NCBI GenBank assembly: GCA_002005505.1
Contig: KV908490.1
Span: 264,658 to 328,657, forward strand
Origin: Botryococcus braunii
Taxonomy: Eukaryota; Chlorophyta; Trebouxiophyceae
Direction: 5' to 3'
DNA: 64,000 nucleotides
The notes under the pieces are model-generated. The model had not been told where the DNA came from and searched no databases. It saw nothing but the letters and a program-made list of their open reading frames with translations. Positions 62,696 to 64,000 of this stretch are shown here, one piece after another. Each line of letters starts with the position of its first letter. Position 1 is the first letter of the stretch. Made by a program: the position numbers and the translations under genes.

Positions 62696-63024
62696 TGTTG
62701 TGAATTAAACTCAGAACAGAGGTTCAGTAATTCGAAATTGGATATTGTGGACTCGACGGCGAGGCCGTCCCAGGGCACCCATCGGCCCTGCCAGCCTTTC
62801 GGGATCCTTTGGGATCCCTTATGCTGGTCTCACAGCTCATCCTGATTTATAGGACATGCTGTCCACCTCAACCGCCACCTGGCAGGGGTGTCCAAGGTTC
62901 CGCCACTTGCAGCAGAGCCGCACCGTGGCACCTCCTTTGTGCCGGTGGTACCTTACCGGCTGATCAGATACCGCAGTACCCTGTCGGGGTACCGCCTGAT
63001 CAGATCGGTACCCACCGCACAACA
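62696..63024 (-). repeat. Gypsy D 5' LTR
   Basis: 329 bp, no difference from the left LTR seen by eye, hence a recent insertion. Confidence 0.95.
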
Positions 63025-63668
63025 ATTTTCCTGTAGATTCTGAAACTGCAATCAATGGAGAAGATGTGCATGAAACTTCTGAAGACTTGTCTCCTCTTTC
63101 TTTGGCCCCTTTGGGCACTGATCCAAGTGTCATAAGGTTTGATCAATTAAACCTTGAAAGGGCTAAATTTATAAGTCAAGATAATGCTAACCTTGGAGAA
63201 AATCAGGGCACTGCAGATCCTGAATCCCATGGCTCGGACCCGCGTCCCGTTAAGGATGTTCCACAAGTGGTCCTCCAACAAGGTATAGTTAATCAGGCTC
63301 CTGATTTCCAACTTGAGCCTGTTGAGTTTGATTTTCAAGGTGCTGGTGTTTCACACTCACCTGCTGGTCTCTTTGGGGGCAGATATCCTGACAGAGTTAG
63401 GAATACTGTGCAACAAAATGAGGTAAATTTAGCTGAAATTTTCAGTGGTTATATTCAAGTTCAGAAAGACACACTGATTATTGAGCCAGCAACATATATT
63501 GATGCAATAAATTCACCTGAGAGTGACAAGTGGGTTAGTGCAATGCAAGATGAAATGAATTCATTGAAGGCATTAGGCACTTGGTCATATGTTGTTGCAG
63601 ATTTCTTCACTAAGGTACTTTCTAAGGTCACTTTTGCCAAGCTTAGAGCAATGGCAGGTATTAAATAA
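63025..63668 (+). pseudogene. Copia E linker and fused RT/RNase H ends (internal deletion)
   Basis: After gypsy D the E frame continues through an acidic linker to the start of the RT domain (SPESDKWVSAMQDEMNSLKA, LGTWSYV). It then jumps directly, in frame, to the last residues of RNase H (ADFFTKVLSKVTFAKLRAM) and a stop. Nearly all of RT and RNase H is deleted near 63593-63600. E therefore lacks its own polymerase. Confidence 0.88.
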
Positions 63669-63719
63669 GTTGTGGCTTACTTTCAAACAATATTTCTGAG
63701 AGATGTTTCTCCCTACACA

Positions 63720-63958
63720 TGAGGGGAGGCGTTAGAAAAATAGACACTAACATGTATACCTTCGGTATTTGAGCAACATGTTGGGTGATTTCATATTAGC
63801 ATGTTTGTGAGCCACATCAATTCATTTCAAGGGTTTATAATACTTAGAATGCTCATAAGCAATAAAGTACAATCATAGTTCACTTGGGTGTATTTGTACT
63901 GTAAGGTACTTTAAGGTTAATTGACACTCATAGTGGTTTATATAGGCCCTGGTACAAT
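63720..63958 (+). repeat. Copia E polypurine tract and start of 3' LTR
   Basis: GAGGGGAGGC (63721-63730) precedes the LTR, which begins at 63730 and matches 26965-27203 with about nine differences. The match stops after CCCTGGTACAATT. Confidence 0.85.
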
Positions 63959-64000
63959 TCTATATTAGAAGGGGTGATGGGACGCGCTTTCTTCTCTTTG
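63959..64000. other. Unassigned end of window
   Basis: The last ~42 bases do not match the 5' LTR of Copia E beyond 27203. They probably start another insertion into the 3' LTR, or the 5' LTR carries an extra segment. Too short to decide. Confidence 0.4.

Larger units (their letters stand above)
57076..63024 (-). mobile_element. Gypsy D (Ty3/gypsy chromovirus, minus strand), nested in Copia E
   Basis: 329-bp LTRs (57076-57404 and 62696-63024) appear identical. TSD ATTTT at 57071-57075 and 63025-63029. PBS TGGTATCGGCGAG at 62693-62681 and a purine tract (CTAAGTGGGGAGGGA) next to the 3' LTR. Coding order is Gag, PR, RT, RNase H, IN, chromodomain. A G11 run and a second indel near 59271-59282 shift frame. 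Confidence 0.96.
26965..64000 (+). mobile_element. Copia E (old Ty1/copia, plus strand), host of nest 2, cut by window end
   Basis: The 5' LTR starts at 26965 (TGTCAGAAAAATAG) and the 3' LTR at 63730 (CGTTAGAAAAATAG). Over about 230 compared bases the LTRs differ at roughly nine places, making E clearly older than the elements in it. Its frame can be followed in pieces: 28223-29669, 44340-45015, 55140-55484, 56183-57075 and 63025-63668. These are separated by F, G, H and D. E carries two in-frame TGA codons in gag, a T-run frameshift in integrase and a deletion of nearly all RT/RNase H, so it is defective. Confidence 0.9.

Overview
This is eukaryotic DNA, and more than 90% of it is transposable elements inserted into one another. 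A green alga (Chlorophyta) is my best guess. TGTAA, the green-algal poly(A) signal, sits at the equivalent place in six LTR families, and both Ty3/gypsy elements are chromoviruses. The species cannot be fixed from the sequence. I see no bacterial, phage, CRISPR, rRNA or tRNA gene.

Layout. Positions 1-4540 hold part of a host gene on the minus strand. Three phase-compatible exons can be modelled, and a 2.9 kb intron is filled with (CT)n, a degenerate (ACCATC)n tract, an 81-bp minisatellite and (CA)n. Positions 4593-5447 are unassigned. Nest 1 (5456-26499) is a non-autonomous hAT element (8-bp TSD) holding Copia A (minus strand), which holds Copia B (plus), which holds Ty3/gypsy chromovirus C (minus). 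Positions 26508-26964 are a short host spacer. Nest 2 (26965 to beyond 64000) is an old, defective Copia E (plus). It was hit by Copia F (minus, itself hit by the nearly intact Copia J, plus), Copia G (minus, itself hit by composite DNA element K), solo LTR H, and gypsy chromovirus D (minus). Every nested insertion has an exact TSD (4 bp for K, 5 bp for the LTR elements, 8 bp for hAT). Removing each insert restores the reading frame of the element it hit.

How the parts work together. The Copia elements encode Gag, protease, integrase, and reverse transcriptase/RNase H. F and G also encode a related extra protein upstream of gag (ORF0), and B has an unrelated ORF there. A, B, F, G and J have a primer-binding site matching the anticodon half of initiator tRNA-Met, the half-tRNA priming known from Drosophila copia. 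C, D and E match a tRNA 3' end.

Main discovery candidate. The LTRs of B, E, F, G, J and H each contain two copies of an exon-like block. Copy 1 ends CAG and is followed by GT. TGTAA lies at or just before the start of copy 2. Copy 2 ends CAG and leads directly into the last 8-60 bp of the LTR. In B the blocks are not identical: copy 2 (253 bp) is exactly copy 1 with two GT-AG introns removed (129+59+65 bp). This implies that part of the LTR is rewritten each cycle from spliced leader RNA, and that the poly(A) signal is hidden in an intron of the 5' LTR but exposed in the 3' LTR. Copia A looks like an intron-less derivative of the H-type LTR.
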